This document shows, in pieces, positions 23,439-31,527 of a stretch of 38,266 nucleotides of DNA (the stretch's first letter is position 1; every line of letters begins with the position of its first letter). Origin of the DNA: Defluviitaleaceae bacterium (lineage in GTDB: Bacteria > Bacillota > Clostridia > Lachnospirales > WQUN01); NCBI GenBank assembly GCA_009785615.1, contig WQVX01000008.1, positions 1 to 38,266 on the forward strand, written 5' to 3'. The position numbers and the translations under genes are program-made. Below the pieces are notes generated by a model. That model saw only the letters and a list, made by a program, of their open reading frames with translations, was not told where the DNA came from and made no database searches.

Positions 23439-24887
23439 CTATTTTGGACGCCCAACTAAACGACCATTACTTATAGCATACACATCATCTATAACCATTT
23501 GGAATGATGCTTTTCGATTTTCCTCTTTGGCTCTTGCATCAACTTTCTGCTTGTGGAAGTCCAACAACTCCGGAGTCAAAGGCAAATTACCGGGGTTAAA
23601 AATACGAACAGCACCATCATTGTCTCTAACAGGTAATAATTTACCGGCATTAACACGAGCAGGAGCAAATGGAATATCAAGTACACCTGCTTGAAAAGCG
23701 CGTACTGTTCCAACAGCAATATCACCTTCACCAAGTTCAAAGACTTTTTCGATAATGCAACGAGTTTCGGAAGAGATGATTTCACTTTCGTCATTCATGT
23801 CTTTACCACTGACTGTTTGATCTGACAGCATAGAAATTATCTGCTTAGTACAGCGTAATCCCTGGGCATTAGCTTCCATAGTAGGAATGCCGATAGCTTC
23901 ATGAGGTGTCTTGACTATAACTTTTGTTGCACCGGAAAGTGCAGCTACTGTACTTCCCCATGAAATAACAGAAAATGCTTTAGCTTCATCTTGGGGGAAC
24001 CCGCCCATCCATTGATGCAAAACAGTGGTGACATCAACATTATCGTAGCCATATTTACGCAAGTATTCTTCTGTTAGAGCTTGAAGAGTTTTGATGGCGG
24101 CAACATCTTGCAAAAGATTGCCACACTGCCCATAACCAACTGTAATATTTTTTACGCCCTGTTCTGCTGCAAGGAGACTTTCAATAATCGCTACAGAGTG
24201 AGAAATACATGGGGGCACTAAAGTTCCGGTAAGCGGCCCAAAAGGTTCCCTATTTATAGAAGCTCCCGCTTCTTCATACATTCCGGTAAGCCTATCCACA
24301 TACTGCCAATCAAGAAGAGTTTGAGTCAAGTCAGCATTTTTGGCATAAGGAATGTTATAACTGATTCCTCCGCCCTCGTTACTTGTAAAACCACCGTTAT
24401 AGGTTATCTCGGCTAATAATCTGGCATCGGGGGTACCATGACGTACTTGAACAGGAACATCCATAGCCTCTATAATTTGGCGGCAACCATATATGCCATG
24501 GTTAACAGCCGGAAATCCATTGAGCAGGGATTTTCCTTCTTTAATGGATTCTTCAATTCCCATTTGAGCTTTTCCAAAACGATTTTGCCGGGTATAACTG
24601 TCTATGGTTGTGGGCAAAAGGTCGGCCTCGCCCTCATTTTGCAGATATTTTAACAATTTAATATGATCAGGGATCAATGCAACACCGGCACGTGGTTGGA
24701 TCAATGTCTTTCCTGACTCTTTAGCTTTTAACAGCTTGAGGGCAAAAATCTTGTTTTCCGGCAAATTTTTATGATACTCAATGGCCTCGTCCATGTTTAC
24801 ATATCTTCCGGTAGACCACTGTTGAAGTACTTCTTCTCGCTGGGCGTAAAATGTTTCATCACTAAGCCGTTTGTTTGTGAGAACCAT
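23439..24887 (-). CDS. glmE: Glutamate mutase epsilon subunit
   Basis: Large catalytic subunit of glutamate mutase; binds glutamate in a TIM barrel and pairs with the B12-carrying GlmS. The 482 residues are the normal size. Recognisable blocks: [84 protein letters not shown] and [27 protein letters not shown]. The arginine-containing segments LIQPRAG and QVRHGTPD fit the substrate-carboxylate arginine clamp of the family. Starts 48 bases after the shikimate-dehydrogenase-like gene. Confidence 0.96.
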   Translation of the reverse strand: MVLTNKRLSDETFYAQREEVLQQWSTGRYVNMDEAIEYHKNLPENKIFALKLLKAKESGKTLIQPRAGVALIPDHIKLLKYLQNEGEADLLPTTIDSYTRQNRFGKAQMGIEESIKEGKSLLNGFPAVNHGIYGCRQIIEAMDVPVQVRHGTPDARLLAEITYNGGFTSNEGGGISYNIPYAKNADLTQTLLDWQYVDRLTGMYEEAGASINREPFGPLTGTLVPPCISHSVAIIESLLAAEQGVKNITVGYGQCGNLLQDVAAIKTLQALTEEYLRKYGYDNVDVTTVLHQWMGGFPQDEAKAFSVISWGSTVAALSGATKVIVKTPHEAIGIPTMEANAQGLRCTKQIISMLSDQTVSGKDMNDESEIISSETRCIIEKVFELGEGDIAVGTVRAFQAGVLDIPFAPARVNAGKLLPVRDNDGAVRIFNPGNLPLTPELLDFHKQKVDARAKEENRKASFQMVIDDVYAISNGRLVGRPK

Positions 24888-24935
24888 ATCTTGGCTCCTT
24901 TTGGATAAAATTAGATAAATTTTTTTGGTAGGTCA

Positions 24936-25808
24936 TTAGACTTCCATTTCTTTTAAGATTTCGTTAACTTCGGCTGTCATAATTTCATATGGCTCCGGAT
25001 GACCGGTCCACAGCCTAACTTGCAGTGCTCCTTGATTGACTAACATACCAAGCCCATTAATAATTTTACAACCCATCTCCTCAGCTTCGATAAGAAATTG
25101 CGGTTTTAAGGGATTGTATGTAGCATCAAGGCATACAGGTTTATGGTTAAGCTCAGTTTTATCAATCCATGTTTCATTGGTGTTAGGATACATTCCTATA
25201 CCGGACATATTCATTACAACTGTGGAAGCATTAACCATTTTAAGCATTTTTTCTTTTTCAGAATAACGACAGGATTTGGCTATAGGCCCAAAGTTACTGT
25301 TTAGCTCTTCTGCAAGTTTTTCAGCAGATTCGTTGATATCACAGACATAAAAATTTTTTGCTCCATGGTGGGCAAGAGTAAAGCACACAGCTTTGCCGGC
25401 TCCGCCACAACCTAAGTTAAAAAATGTGTTGTTGGCCGGATCAACTCCGTTTTGTTTAAGATCAGATACGCATCCTTCACCATCAGTATTATAGCCCTTG
25501 AGAGTGCCACTATTATTGACCACTGTATTGACAGCACCCATTTTTTTTGCTAAATCATCCAATTCATCCAAATATTTGAGAATTTCAACTTTATTTGGTT
25601 TGGTAACAGCAAAACCGGGCACATTCATCCAGCGCAAAGCATTTACAACATTACCTAAATGCTCATTAGTAATTTCAATTGGAAAATAACAGCCATCAAA
25701 ACCTATGGATTTATACGCAGCATTTTGCATACGTGCAGAAAATGATTGACGCAAGGGCATTCCCAATAAAGGAATCAGTTTTGTATCAACAGAAATTGGA
25801 ACAAACAC
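24936..25808 (-). CDS. Shikimate-dehydrogenase family oxidoreductase, first gene of the glutamate mutase operon
   Basis: AroE/YdiB-fold NAD(P)-dependent dehydrogenase of 290 residues. The substrate residues of shikimate dehydrogenase appear conserved: SxS in QSFSARMQN, the catalytic Lys in VTKPNK, Asp in NTDGEG, and Gln in MLVNQGALQ. The dinucleotide loop is GCGGAGKAV. At the end of the next strand the sequence is YVCDINES, with Asp where NADP-specific AroE has Asn-Arg, so NAD is the likely cofactor (inference). It starts at GTG 25808 after AAGGAGG. It stands between a promoter and glmE, so it is coexpressed with a catabolic pathway rather than aromatic synthesis; the substrate may not be shikimate. 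Confidence 0.85.
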   Translation of the reverse strand: MFVPISVDTKLIPLLGMPLRQSFSARMQNAAYKSIGFDGCYFPIEITNEHLGNVVNALRWMNVPGFAVTKPNKVEILKYLDELDDLAKKMGAVNTVVNNSGTLKGYNTDGEGCVSDLKQNGVDPANNTFFNLGCGGAGKAVCFTLAHHGAKNFYVCDINESAEKLAEELNSNFGPIAKSCRYSEKEKMLKMVNASTVVMNMSGIGMYPNTNETWIDKTELNHKPVCLDATYNPLKPQFLIEAEEMGCKIINGLGMLVNQGALQVRLWTGHPEPYEIMTAEVNEILKEMEV

Positions 25809-25870
25809 GATTACCTCCTTCCATTTGTTGGAATAACTTTATTTTCGCAAAGCAGCCCACATCTATATAC

Positions 25871-25911
25871 ATTATACCACCCTTAGGAAATATTTCACGA
25901 AAATTTCCTAA
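25871..25911 (-). promoter_or_regulatory. Promoter with overlapping palindromic operator, glutamate mutase operon
   Basis: Minus-strand -10 TATAAT (25871-25876) with a poor -35 (GTGAAA at 25893-25898). A perfect 9-bp inverted repeat, TTAGGAAAT (25883-25891) and ATTTCCTAA (25903-25911), covers the -35 and spacer with half-site centres 20 bp apart. A weak -35 under a palindrome is the usual picture of a regulated promoter. The leader is about 55 bases, too short for a cobalamin riboswitch. Confidence 0.6.
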
Positions 25912-25999
25912 GATTCATTCTAATTATGGTATGTCCCGTTAATCTGAATATTATGAATTGGTAATGTTCTAAAACTATTGCGACAAAAACCTGCATCCA

Positions 26000-26043
26000 A
26001 AAAAGAGCCTATGGCGATTAAAAAATCGCAACAGGCTCTTCTA
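26000..26043 (-). terminator. Intrinsic terminator after bofA
   Basis: Two-part stem: AAGAGCCT (26003-26010) with AGGCTCTT (26033-26040), and GCGATT with AATCGC inside. The minus-strand tail is TTTTTTGG. It ends the yaaL-bofA transcript before the glutamate-mutase promoter. Confidence 0.85.
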
Positions 26044-26051
26044 TTAGGTGG

Positions 26052-26303
26052 TTATAACATCCATTGTGTTAAATAAAGCAGAAAAAACCCCGGTATACCT
26101 AAAACTCCAACAACAAACATTGTCATCAAATTAACACCCACGGCAAGACCTATGGGTGCAAGCAACATATTAAAAGCTAAAATACCAAACACACCTATAA
26201 CAATATTTCGTGCTACAGTAAAAACGATTTTTAAGTGCCGACTAAAAAATAAAATCGACATAAGACCTAATCCAACTAACATCATCCAAAGCCAGTAATT
26301 CAA
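26052..26303 (-). CDS. bofA: Pro-sigma-K processing inhibitor BofA
   Basis: Small membrane protein that in Bacillus holds the SpoIVFB protease inactive until engulfment is complete. The 83 residues have two hydrophobic segments, a short linker VARNIVIG, and the family end block APIGLAVGVNLMTMFVVGVLGIPGFFLLYL (NxxT...GxxGIPG). Size is typical. It starts at TTG, preceded by GGGGAGG at five bases. It lies 40 bases after yaaL, the standard order, and just ahead of a terminator. Clostridia often keep BofA even where other parts of the sigma-K checkpoint differ. Confidence 0.9.
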   Translation of the reverse strand: MNYWLWMMLVGLGLMSILFFSRHLKIVFTVARNIVIGVFGILAFNMLLAPIGLAVGVNLMTMFVVGVLGIPGFFLLYLTQWML

Positions 26304-26343
26304 AAGAGCCTCCCCTCCCTATCAATAGCACATTTATAATATA

Positions 26344-26649
26344 TTAATCTACATTGTAATGCTTTAGTCGGCTCATTTTTTCAGAAATAAGGCCCTTTTT
26401 TTTACACATATCCAAGTAATACATGTATTTCAATTGCACCGATTGGATTTCATAAATGATACTGTCTATTAGCAGAGGCTCAATGGCTTCATTAAATCTG
26501 CTATGTAAATCATCAAGCTCCCATCGCAACGCTTCTGCAGCAGACATTATGCTCAAGTTTTCCTCCTCAACGGTTAATTTAGATAATTTAACAGGTTTGC
26601 CTTGTTCATCTAAAAGATGCTCTCGTACTTCCGAAACTAATGCTGACAT
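26344..26649 (-). CDS. yaaL: YaaL family protein (DUF2508)
   Basis: Small soluble protein of unknown function usually found between recR and bofA. The product shows EALRWELDDLHSRFNEAIEPLLIDSIIYEIQSVQLKYMYYLDMCKKKGLI, matching the family pattern of a helix pair with a conserved D..LIYxIxxxQxRYxYLL-type end. I use ATG 26649 (101 residues), which has AAAGGAGG five bases upstream; the frame from 26676 would place this site inside the gene. recR is not next to it here; the upstream side is a divergent hydrolase gene. Confidence 0.85.
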   Translation of the reverse strand: MSALVSEVREHLLDEQGKPVKLSKLTVEEENLSIMSAAEALRWELDDLHSRFNEAIEPLLIDSIIYEIQSVQLKYMYYLDMCKKKGLISEKMSRLKHYNVD

Positions 26650-26709
26650 AACTGCCTCCTTTGTTTTTAGTTTCACTCACTGAGAGATTAGCACTAAGCC
26701 TATCTCGTA

Positions 26710-26739
26710 CATACACTATTACATATATATTTTAGTCAA
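26710..26739 (-). promoter_or_regulatory. Possible promoter for yaaL-bofA
   Basis: On the minus strand TTGACT (26734-26739), 18 bases, TGTATG (26710-26715). The -10 is weak. The -35 touches the palindrome at 26738-26764. Confidence 0.3.
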
Positions 26740-26764
26740 TTAAGGAAAAATTTATTCCTTAATT
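26738..26764. promoter_or_regulatory. Perfect 10-bp palindrome in divergent intergenic region
   Basis: AATTAAGGAA (26738-26747) and TTCCTTAATT (26755-26764) with a 7-base centre. Neither strand has a U-tract after it, so it is not a terminator. It lies between yaaL and the hydrolase gene, 22 bases before the latter's start, and could be a shared operator. Confidence 0.5.
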
Positions 26765-26785
26765 TGGAAAAAAAGAGAAGGTGTT

Positions 26786-28240
26786 ATGTATAATATCAAT
26801 GAATTTTCACAAATAGAGATAAAAAAAGAGCAATTGATAGCAGAACGACTAAGTACACTTATATATCTTGACAGTTTATTAATATATAAAGATGTAGGCA
26901 GGCTTTGGGATGTAGTTGCTGAAATGAAAAAAGCAGAGCAAAATTGGCCTTGCAGAATGAGGCGTGATGAATGGTTTAAAGTAATGGATGATATACAAAC
27001 TGACATTAATTTATCTAATCTATGGATTGTAACAGTAGAAGATATACAAGAGAATGTACCGGGTGCAATTGTAGGGCACCGCGCAGTACTGTTTGAAAAT
27101 AATAATGGAGATATCTATGTAATATTTAGAGGCACAGGAAGCCATGAAGAATGGGAAGATAATGCCAAAGGGATGTATCAACCGGATACATTAGGGCAAA
27201 ATATAGCAGCGCAGTTTGTAAAAAGAATCTATGAGCATTATGGAAAATATAAAAAATTTAAACGTATAATTGTAGCAGGGCATTCTAAAGGAGGAAACAA
27301 AGCGCAATATGCTACTATAACCTTACCAAACGAATATATTGATCTATGTTTTTCTTTTGATGGCCAAGGATTTTCTGCTGCTTTTTTAGAAAAATACAAA
27401 AATGAGATAGAACAGAGAAAGCAAATAATACATCTGGTATCAGAAAGACGTGGATTTGTTCATGCTTTAGGATTTCAGATAAAAGAAACAATCTATTATT
27501 CAGGCCGAAGGGGGGATCGTCGTGACAATCTTCCTTATGGTGAGCCTCTTGGAAACTTTCATGCTCCTGATGCCCTGCGCAATGCTATTGGTATGCTAGG
27601 GATGCAAAGCATGGATTACTATATCCCATACATTGTTAATCTAATAGTTAGGTATTATTTAGAGACTCCAAAATATCTCCTTCGCTTAGAAGAAACAGCA
27701 CTAGGTTTAACAGCTTTAATACATGACAATATAGTTAGTAAACAATCTGTTAATGCTATTACCAATATGCTGTTAGCTCTTATTGATTTAATTGCTGAAT
27801 CTAAATCTTTCCGCAAACAAGTCAAAGATATGGCATTTAAGGAAGCTGACGTAATATTAGCTACTATTGATAAATCACATATAGCATACTCCGGTCAATT
27901 GTCGGGAGAGTTATCTGATTTAGTCAAAGCAGTCATCCATAATCTAGCCAATACTCTGGGAAAAGATCGGCGTACTCGCATTAATTTTATAAAGACCATT
28001 CGATTTGTTATTGATTTGCGGCATGAATTTACCACCGGCAAACATGCAAAGCTAATAGAATATATTGTTGAATCAATACACCTTGTTTTAACAATTCTTA
28101 CCAAGTTGATAAAAGATTTAGCACCAATTTTAAATCTAATACAAACTTTTTGGCGTAATAATAAAAAGAACCATTTACTATTAATAGGACTTTTGGATAT
28201 CTGGAGAATTATAGAAAATAAAATCTATGGGAAAATTTAA
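26786..28240 (+). CDS. Alpha/beta hydrolase, lipase-3-like (DUF2974/Mbeg1-like)
   Basis: A 484-residue predicted serine hydrolase. The N-terminal half holds the fold: VIFRGTGSHEEWEDNAKG near residue 110 (oxyanion-side motif), then VAGHSKGGNKAQYATI with the nucleophile Ser in GHSKGG near residue 168, and FSFDGQGFSAAFL. A His near HAPDALRN or NFHAPD (about 255) may complete the triad. The C-terminal 200 residues are helical and basic, unlike short lipases. No signal peptide is seen, so substrate and location are unknown. It starts after GAGAAGG and is divergent from yaaL, with a small membrane protein gene following at 57 bases. Confidence 0.82.
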   Translation: MYNINEFSQIEIKKEQLIAERLSTLIYLDSLLIYKDVGRLWDVVAEMKKAEQNWPCRMRRDEWFKVMDDIQTDINLSNLWIVTVEDIQENVPGAIVGHRAVLFENNNGDIYVIFRGTGSHEEWEDNAKGMYQPDTLGQNIAAQFVKRIYEHYGKYKKFKRIIVAGHSKGGNKAQYATITLPNEYIDLCFSFDGQGFSAAFLEKYKNEIEQRKQIIHLVSERRGFVHALGFQIKETIYYSGRRGDRRDNLPYGEPLGNFHAPDALRNAIGMLGMQSMDYYIPYIVNLIVRYYLETPKYLLRLEETALGLTALIHDNIVSKQSVNAITNMLLALIDLIAESKSFRKQVKDMAFKEADVILATIDKSHIAYSGQLSGELSDLVKAVIHNLANTLGKDRRTRINFIKTIRFVIDLRHEFTTGKHAKLIEYIVESIHLVLTILTKLIKDLAPILNLIQTFWRNNKKNHLLLIGLLDIWRIIENKIYGKI

Positions 28241-28296
28241 TAGGATATAACAAAAGAAATAAGCTTATACTACAAACAGAGAAAGGAGTAAAACAA

Positions 28297-28464
28297 ATGA
28301 ATCTTTTTGCAACAGGAGTAGTGGCCGGTAGCGTAATAGGTGTTATAAGCATGGGTATACTCATGTCTGATACAAAAACTCGCCGCTTAGTGATTCGTGG
28401 TCAACGCCGTGCTATGAGTAAGACTGAAGATCTCCTAAATGGAGTTACAGATGCAATTCATTAA
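28297..28464 (+). CDS. Small single-span membrane protein (55 residues)
   Basis: ORF read directly from the sequence: starts MNLFATGVVAGSVIGVISMG and ends LNGVTDAIH. The first 25 residues form a Gly/Val-rich membrane segment; the rest is basic (TKTRRLVIRGQRRAMSK), so it would be a membrane-anchored protein with a positive cytoplasmic tail. It resembles YtxH-like small proteins of spore formers in layout only. AAAGGAG eight bases upstream of the ATG and a strong hairpin after the stop support it as a gene. It may be cotranscribed with the hydrolase. Confidence 0.75.
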   Translation: MNLFATGVVAGSVIGVISMGILMSDTKTRRLVIRGQRRAMSKTEDLLNGVTDAIH

Positions 28465-28488
28465 ATAAAAAATATATAAACAATGAAC

Positions 28489-28529
28489 AAGCCCCTTTCA
28501 CGGTAATTAAAATTCCATGAAAGGGGCTT
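28489..28529. terminator. Hairpin between convergent genes (probable bidirectional terminator)
   Basis: Perfect 12-bp stem AAGCCCCTTTCA (28489-28500) with TGAAAGGGGCTT (28518-28529). Neither flank has a long U-run, so termination strength is uncertain, but it lies between the ends of two convergent genes. Confidence 0.65.
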
Positions 28530-28562
28530 ATTAATGGATTTAATAGGGTGTTTTAATGCTGG

Positions 28563-29504
28563 TTACTGAATTTCAGCAAGTATAAGCTTTGGATCCATCA
28601 AAATATTTTCGTGTAAAACTCGTAAACTTACATGGTGGCCGTTAAGCACACTAAAGACAGATGGTCGTCCTACCCCACCAATAACTTGTCCGGTTTGTAC
28701 AATGTCACCTTCTACTACCAATATACCATCCATTAGTTGTCCATAGATAGTTTCCCAGCCATTGCCATTATCAATGCGAACGAAATTCCCATACTCCCGG
28801 TCGTTGCCTATTTCTGTAATTTTTCCGGCAGCCGATGCCCTAACAGGGGTACCTTCTTGGGCAGAAATGCGCAAGTCATCGTTAGTTCGCCACTGGTCTA
28901 ATGTTGGATTGTAGATAAGACGATCTTGGCTAAAGATCATAGCAATGTCACCATATACCGGCCATATCAAACGATCATTTTCGGTAAAAGGTTCAAACGT
29001 TGCCACTCTTGGAGCCGGGGTTGGTGCGGGAGTTGGCGCAGGTGCCGGGGTTGCTGCGGCTTCTCCTGTCGGTGTTTGATTCTGCTGCTCATTAGGAGTT
29101 ACATTAGAATCATTTTCTGCTTGTCCACCCGGAGGGGTGGTTGGGGCAGTTTCAGGAGTTGCTTGCGGAATTGGCCCGGTAGATGGTGCTTCAGGGCTTG
29201 GCGTTGGAGTTGTCGTAGGGCTTGGTTCCGGACTTGGAGTCGCTCTTGGTCTAAAAAGAGCTTGATCCATATCCGTCTGTGCTAAATAGGGTTGTGTGTA
29301 GTCATGGCCGGCCAAAACTGTTTCTTCGTCATCATCATCTGAATAATGCGTCAGTTGCTCCGGGTCGGGATTTCTTGTAGTCAGATTGCTAAAGGATAAC
29401 ACCAGTGCCAATACCAGCACTGCACCTGCACCTGCTGATAAGGCGGCGTAAAACCCTTTCCTTTTTCTGTCCCCGGTTCCCTTAAATTTGTTTTTCACTT
29501 TCAT
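28563..29504 (-). CDS. spoIIQ: SpoIIQ-like M23/LytM-domain protein, active site degenerate
   Basis: Forespore membrane protein of the engulfment channel in spore formers (partner SpoIIIAH) is the best fit. Start at ATG 29504 (313 residues) after GGAGG; the GTG at 29510 lies within that site. Layout: basic N-terminus, one membrane segment (about 17-42), a Pro/Thr/Ser-rich linker (about 85-170), then a LytM domain from WPVYGDIAMIFSQD to the end. The metal residues look lost: TNDDLRI where active enzymes have TH.G.DI, and GHHVSLRV where they have GPHLHFEV. A sigma-F-type promoter precedes it. A general M23 peptidase name is the alternative; the promoter and degenerate site favour SpoIIQ. Confidence 0.8.
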   Translation of the reverse strand: MKVKNKFKGTGDRKRKGFYAALSAGAGAVLVLALVLSFSNLTTRNPDPEQLTHYSDDDDEETVLAGHDYTQPYLAQTDMDQALFRPRATPSPEPSPTTTPTPSPEAPSTGPIPQATPETAPTTPPGGQAENDSNVTPNEQQNQTPTGEAAATPAPAPTPAPTPAPRVATFEPFTENDRLIWPVYGDIAMIFSQDRLIYNPTLDQWRTNDDLRISAQEGTPVRASAAGKITEIGNDREYGNFVRIDNGNGWETIYGQLMDGILVVEGDIVQTGQVIGGVGRPSVFSVLNGHHVSLRVLHENILMDPKLILAEIQ

Positions 29505-29520
29505 AATCACCTCCAGCCGT

Positions 29521-29550
29521 AATTATTGCCGTGCCGGAAATGGAATATAC
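29521..29550 (-). promoter_or_regulatory. Sigma-F/G-type forespore promoter for the spoIIQ-like gene
   Basis: On the minus strand GTATA (29546-29550), 15 bases, GGCAATAATT (29521-29530), matching every fixed position of the sigma-F pattern GyATA-N15-GGnnAnAnTw. The transcript would start about ten bases before the ATG, leaving just enough room for the GGAGG site; this tight leader is the only doubt. Confidence 0.6.
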
Positions 29551-29563
29551 AGGAACTAAAACT

Positions 29564-30550
29564 TTATATTTTTATTAACCGTTCTGCTTCATACCATGCT
29601 ACAAATTTTTCTATACCCATATTAAAAGGGGTACCGGGATTATAACCTAATACCTGTTTAGCCTTGCTAATATCGGCACATGTCACATTAACATCTCCCG
29701 GTGGTACAGGCATTTGTAATATATTAGCAGCTTTTTTAGTTGTATTTTCAATAGTTTTAAGCATATCTTTTAAAGACACTGTATAAGATTCACCCAAATT
29801 AAATATTTCATACAAATTTACACCTGTATGTGTCCAGTCTAAAGCAAGTAATATACCACTTACAATATCGTCTATATATGTATAATCTCGTCCCATACTA
29901 CCATCACCATAAAAAGGGATAGATTCATTTTTATATATTTTGTCAGTAAATTTATAAATTGCCAAATCCGGTCTCTGCCTAGGGCCATATACTGTAAAAA
30001 AGCGGAGACAAGCTGTGTTAATATCATATAAATGGTGATACGTATAGCAAATCAACTCACCTGCTTTTTTTGTAGCAGCATAAGGCGAAATTGGATTGTC
30101 AACAGCATCACTTTCTCTAAATGGTGTCTTTTCACTATTGCCATAAACTGAAGACGAAGAAGCAAATACAAGCTTCTTTATTTCATGATTTTTCATGCAT
30201 TCCAATATATTTGTGGTTCCCATTAGGTTTACATCAATGTACAAAGGTGCATCTTCTATAGAAGGGCGCACTCCCGCACAGGCTGCCAAATGAATAACCG
30301 CATCTAAAGAATGTTGGCGAAAACATTGATCTAATGCTTCCGAATCTTGAATATCACCTTCAACTATTACCAAGCTTCTGCAACATTCTTTAGCAGTAAA
30401 TTGTACATGTTTCACATTATCGCGTTTATATTCAGGTAAGTAATAATCGCTAAAGTTATCATAAATATAAACGTCATGTCCCGTTTTAAGCAAAGCTTCA
30501 CACACGTGAGATCCTATAAACCCGGCACCACCGGTTACTAAAATTTTCAT
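29564..30550 (-). CDS. NAD-dependent epimerase, UDP-glucuronate 4-epimerase type
   Basis: Short-chain dehydrogenase (extended SDR) that inverts a hydroxyl on a nucleotide sugar. The NAD loop is TGGAGFIGSHVCEALL; the SDR catalytic set is Ser in FASSSSVYG and YxxxK in YAATKKAG. Motifs YDNFSDYYLPEYKRDNV, GVRPSIEDAPLYIDVNLMG and RFFTVYGPRQRPDLAIYKF are more like UDP-glucuronate 4-epimerases (CapI/LspL) than GalE. The 328-residue length fits. It sits at the 3' end of the glycan cluster, 2 bases after the flippase-like gene, and probably supplies a uronic or related sugar for the surface glycan; the exact substrate is inferred. Confidence 0.88.
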   Translation of the reverse strand: MKILVTGGAGFIGSHVCEALLKTGHDVYIYDNFSDYYLPEYKRDNVKHVQFTAKECCRSLVIVEGDIQDSEALDQCFRQHSLDAVIHLAACAGVRPSIEDAPLYIDVNLMGTTNILECMKNHEIKKLVFASSSSVYGNSEKTPFRESDAVDNPISPYAATKKAGELICYTYHHLYDINTACLRFFTVYGPRQRPDLAIYKFTDKIYKNESIPFYGDGSMGRDYTYIDDIVSGILLALDWTHTGVNLYEIFNLGESYTVSLKDMLKTIENTTKKAANILQMPVPPGDVNVTCADISKAKQVLGYNPGTPFNMGIEKFVAWYEAERLIKI

Positions 30551-30552
30551 AT

Positions 30553-31506
30553 TTAATGACCGCCTTCTTTTTTATTAATCATTAGACCAATTTCCATACC
30601 AATACCTGCTAGTGCCTGAATTATAGTTAAAGCCAAAAAGCCAAACGAAACAGCTAACGCTTGTTCCGGCTCTACACCAATTTGACCTAACAAGCCAATC
30701 AAGCTACCTTCACGTATGCCTATTCCACCTAGTGATATCGGGAGTATAAGCACAAAGGTAAGCACAGAATTAATCCACAACCATTCTAAAAAACTTGCCT
30801 CTGCACCTACTCCATATGACAAAATAACACCTATTATAGCCACGGACAATTGAAACAACAATACAAATAAAAATACCTTAACCATAAGTCCTATATTACG
30901 TGTGTATCCATGCCAATGCTCTGCCATTTGTGCTAAAACATTAAAAAATTTACCAAATCCGGCTACTCTTTGCGAAAGAAAGAGTAGTAATCTATTTATT
31001 CGATTGTAGAAGAACAAAGAAGCCAAAGAAAACAACATCAAAGTTAAAACAATTCCTGCAATAACAAAAACATAAATCAATATATACCCTAAGCTACCAG
31101 CAAATATCAAACCCACAGTACCAAGGAATAAAAGTACAATAACAGTAATTATCTTATTTAATGCAACAGCAGCACTTGATTGTCCAAAGGATTTTTCATC
31201 CTTCCCAAGTAAATATGCCCTAACTCCCTCTGTAGCCAACTGTCCGGGCAAAATAAAACCATAAGCAAATGAAACTAAACGCACATAGAGTAAAGATAGA
31301 AATGTTTGGTTAGGCATGAAAAGCATAAATACTACTACAGAAATAATCACTTGAACAACCATTAATAAAAAAACAAAGCCCCATAATAGTAAGGGAATAT
31401 TCAATAAATGTGAAATAATTTTGCTTATATCATGAGTTAGTAATATGTAACCTAATAAAAATATTGCTATAAATAACTTTAACAAAATACCAATGTTTTT
31501 TTTCAT
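30553..31506 (-). CDS. Flippase-like membrane protein (lysylphosphatidylglycerol synthase TM-region family, UPF0104)
   Basis: Polytopic membrane protein with about eight hydrophobic segments: LLKLFIAIFLLGYILL, GFVFLLMVVQVIISVVVFMLF, YGFILPGQLATEGVRAYLLGKDEKSFGQSSAAVALNKIITV (the most conserved loop), and PISLGGIGIREGSLIGLLGQIG near the end. These PGQ...E.RA and GGIGIREG motifs define the family, also found beside glycosyltransferases (AglD/YbhN-like). I prefer ATG 31506 (317 residues, MKKNIGILLK); a TTG at 31527, overlapping the methyltransferase stop, is an alternative. It probably has a role in lipid-linked sugar or lipid translocation in this cluster, unproven. Confidence 0.85.
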   Translation of the reverse strand: MKKNIGILLKLFIAIFLLGYILLTHDISKIISHLLNIPLLLWGFVFLLMVVQVIISVVVFMLFMPNQTFLSLLYVRLVSFAYGFILPGQLATEGVRAYLLGKDEKSFGQSSAAVALNKIITVIVLLFLGTVGLIFAGSLGYILIYVFVIAGIVLTLMLFSLASLFFYNRINRLLLFLSQRVAGFGKFFNVLAQMAEHWHGYTRNIGLMVKVFLFVLLFQLSVAIIGVILSYGVGAEASFLEWLWINSVLTFVLILPISLGGIGIREGSLIGLLGQIGVEPEQALAVSFGFLALTIIQALAGIGMEIGLMINKKEGGH

Positions 31507-31527
31507 ACATCTGTTCCAATCGTTCAA

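Noticed and set aside
25809-25870. Cobalamin riboswitch expected ahead of the B12-dependent mutase operon
   Set aside because: Only about 55 bases of leader are available and no B12-box-like sequence is seen.
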